Source: Rhodocyclaceae bacterium (GTDB taxonomy: Bacteria; Pseudomonadota; Gammaproteobacteria; Burkholderiales; Rhodocyclaceae). From it: a stretch of DNA of 42,446 nucleotides. The notes beneath the pieces are model-generated. The model was not told where the DNA came from. It made no database searches and worked only from the letters and a program-made list of their open reading frames with translations. Both the position numbers and the translations under genes were made by a program. The stretch is from the NCBI GenBank assembly GCA_008933825.1, contig WBUF01000017.1:1-42446 (forward strand), written 5' to 3'. Below, one piece after another: positions 41,042 to 42,446 of the stretch; the first letter of the stretch is position 1, and each line of letters begins with the position of its first letter.

Positions 41042-42446
41042 ATGTCGCAGACAGCCTTCATGGCATTCCCATTCACGAGCGGTCGCCCCTTGCGACCGGA
41101 ATCGGGCGGACGGCCTCTGCCTCCACGCATCAGCCCCGGACTGGGCGCGGCCCGGCAAGCGCCGCCCCGGCCCTTGCACAAAGTCAGTCCGCACAGGACG
41201 GCGAATCGGGCCGGCTCGACGGCAGAAGCCAGGGGCGAGCGCATCACGGTCGGCCTTGCCGGTGCCGAGGGCTGGGGCGGGGCGGGCGAGGACTGGATCG
41301 GCAACGGCGGGGATGACGTGCTTGTCCTGAACAAAGACGAAAATCAGTCTGCGCGATACGACGCGGTGTCCGCGGCTGCGAACGATACCGGCCGGAGGGT
41401 GACCGCCACGCAGGACGCCGCCACGCTGGCGGGCAACGCCCGCAATGACTTTGGCCACTTCCTCGCCGTCCGATACCTGCTGCCGGTCGCCATCGAAGGT
41501 GCCGGCGCCACCCTCGGTGCGGCGCACGCGGACATTTACGCCCGGTGGCAAGCCGATCGCGCGCTCACCCCCGAACAACGCCAACAAGGGCTGGCCGACC
41601 ACAGCGACGAATACCTCGCCGACCGCGCCGCCCTGCTGGGCTGGAAGAACAAGCTCGCGCTCGAAGACGCCGACGCAACGACAACCGCCTACAGCAAAGG
41701 CGACGCCCCCGACGCCTGGTTCAAGGACAACGCCAGCAACCTCACCATCAACCTCGGCTCCGGCGCCGCGCCGGCCGCCAAGCGCCGCTTCCTCTTCGAC
41801 GGCGACGGCGCCGGCGCCCTTTCCGGCGGCAGCAAGGATGACCGTCTCTACGGCGGCGGCGGCGACGACGTCCTGTACGGCTTCGACGGCGCCAACCACC
41901 TCGAAGGCAACGCCGGCAAGGACAAGCTCCACGGCGGCAAGGACGTCGACATTCTGCTCGGCGGCAGCGGCGACGACCTTCTCCAGGGAGGCGGCGGCGC
42001 CGACGAATACCGCATCGGCCGCAACCGGGGTTTTGACATCATCACCGACTTCGCCGGCGACGGCAGCGGCGGCGACGGGCAGGGCAGCATCGTCTATGCC
42101 GGGCAGGCGCTGGGCGGCAGCCTCACCGCCGACGCCGGCGACCCGCAGCGCTGGCGCGACAGCCGCGGCCTCGACTACCGCTTCACCGGCACCTGGGGCG
42201 GCCGCGGGCTGCTCACCATCACAGACCCCGCCGCCGTCGGCGGCAACGCCATCCAGCTGCGCAACTGGCAAAGCGGCGAACTCGGCCTCAGCCTGGCGCC
42301 GCCGCTGGCGATCGCCAAGAGCGCCAAGAACGGCGACGACGGCGACAACATTCTCGCCGCCGACAGCGCCAACCAGCGCGTCTTCGGGCTGGGCGGGGAC
42401 GACCGCATCAGCCTCGGCCTTGCCGGCGCCGAAGGCTGGGGCGGGG
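41042..42446 (+). CDS. RTX calcium-binding protein, 5' part (continues past window)
   Basis: The frame is open from 40910 to the window end. ATG 41042 is a working start, and ATG 41006 is also in frame. The first 60 or so residues are Arg/Pro-rich and do not look like a real N-terminus, and family-like sequence begins at about 41240 (RITVGLAGAEGWGG). A helical domain follows (NARNDFGHFLAVRYLLP, then DEYLADRAALLGWKNKLA), of a kind found before repeats in RTX proteins. Seven tandem nonapeptides follow at 41825-42013, then a beta-rich RTX C-domain (IITDFAGDG..LTITDP..IQLRNW) and the start of a further repeat region (FGLGGDDRISLGL). It is the likely substrate of the neighbouring ABC exporter. The N-terminus may be damaged or assembled by recombination. 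Confidence 0.75.
   Translation, partial: MSQTAFMAFPFTSGRPLRPESGGRPLPPRISPGLGAARQAPPRPLHKVSPHRTANRAGSTAEARGERITVGLAGAEGWGGAGEDWIGNGGDDVLVLNKDENQSARYDAVSAAANDTGRRVTATQDAATLAGNARNDFGHFLAVRYLLPVAIEGAGATLGAAHADIYARWQADRALTPEQRQQGLADHSDEYLADRAALLGWKNKLALEDADATTTAYSKGDAPDAWFKDNASNLTINLGSGAAPAAKRRFLFDGDGAGALSGGSKDDRLYGGGGDDVLYGFDGANHLEGNAGKDKLHGGKDVDILLGGSGDDLLQGGGGADEYRIGRNRGFDIITDFAGDGSGGDGQGSIVYAGQALGGSLTADAGDPQRWRDSRGLDYRFTGTWGGRGLLTITDPAAVGGNAIQLRNWQSGELGLSLAPPLAIAKSAKNGDDGDNILAADSANQRVFGLGGDDRISLGLAGAEGWGG
41179..41204 (+). repeat. dispersed AAAGTCAGTC repeat, copy 3 (before the RTX frame)
   Basis: It reads CAAAGTCAGTC followed by CGCACAGGACGGCGA. GTCC and GGAC can pair around GCACA. It sits where the sequence changes from unprotein-like to RTX-like. 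Confidence 0.7.
41825..42013 (+). repeat. seven tandem RTX nonapeptide repeats
   Basis: The seven 27-base units encode GGSKDDRLY, GGGGDDVLY, GFDGANHLE, GNAGKDKLH, GGKDVDILL, GGSGDDLLQ and GGGGADEYR. They match GGxGxDxLx, which binds Ca2+ and folds as a parallel beta roll after secretion. Confidence 0.93.

Noticed and set aside
41344..41368. A further AAAATCAGTC-like sequence inside the RTX gene
   Set aside because: It lacks the G of the core and matches the consensus poorly downstream. It may be a decayed copy, but I cannot support it.
40808..42271. Long minus-strand open frame opposite the RTX gene
   Set aside because: Its composition (Val/Ala/Gly-rich without family marks) is the complement of the RTX repeats, which are unmistakable on the plus strand.

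Overview
The window is a chromosomal segment of a GC-rich betaproteobacterium. The best inference is a Rhodocyclales/Rhodocyclaceae-type organism. This rests on the gene order hfq-hflX-hflKC-DUF2065-hisZ-purA, rpsF-priB-rpsR-rplI, petABC-sspAB and dnaX-ybaB-recR, a C4-dicarboxylate TRAP system with its own two-component system, and protein features such as HisZ and PriB. No species can be named from sequence alone.

Layout. 1-153: 3' part of a 5S rRNA and the rRNA operon terminator. 185-2137: a tungstate-type ABC permease/ATPase pair without a binding protein, then a secreted protein of unknown function. 2149-4423: accA and tilS. 4448-7005 (minus strand): response regulator and PAS histidine kinase (dctR/dctS type), divergent from 7148-10178, the TRAP transporter dctPQM. 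10248-11430: TerC-family membrane protein and a universal stress protein. 11567-20452: ndk, rlmN, pilF, rodZ-like, ispG, hisS, yfgM-like, bamB, der, many with stop/start overlaps. 20545-26783: hfq, hflX, hflK, hflC, DUF2065, hisZ, purA. 26835-29919: tRNA-Leu(CAG) on minus, then rnr and rlmB. 30010-31450: rpsF-priB-rpsR-rplI. 31511-34389: tRNA-Ser(GGA) on minus, SRP RNA (ffs), dnaX, ybaB, recR. 34525-38297: cytochrome bc1 (petABC), sspA, sspB. 38340-38560: an AT-rich stretch unlike its surroundings. 38575-42446: an HlyB-like type I secretion ABC protein and the start of an RTX calcium-binding protein that runs off the window.

Most of the window is conserved housekeeping DNA. The accessory part is the right end (38.3-42.4 kb). 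It looks like an acquired type I secretion/RTX locus with a scrambled junction in front of the RTX frame.

The main unexplained signal is a dispersed short repeat with core AAAAGTCAGTC followed by about 14 partly conserved bases (roughly CCCGCAGGACGGCG). I find five extended copies and one half copy, on both strands. They lie between tilS and dctR, inside rnr, in an RlmN insertion, in the Der linker, in the N-terminal domain of the ABC protein, and at the junction before the RTX frame. The core 10-mer would be expected about 0.1 times in 42 kb on both strands. The copies favour gene ends, linkers and protein insertions, which suggests either a tiny insertion element or a genome-wide recognition motif.
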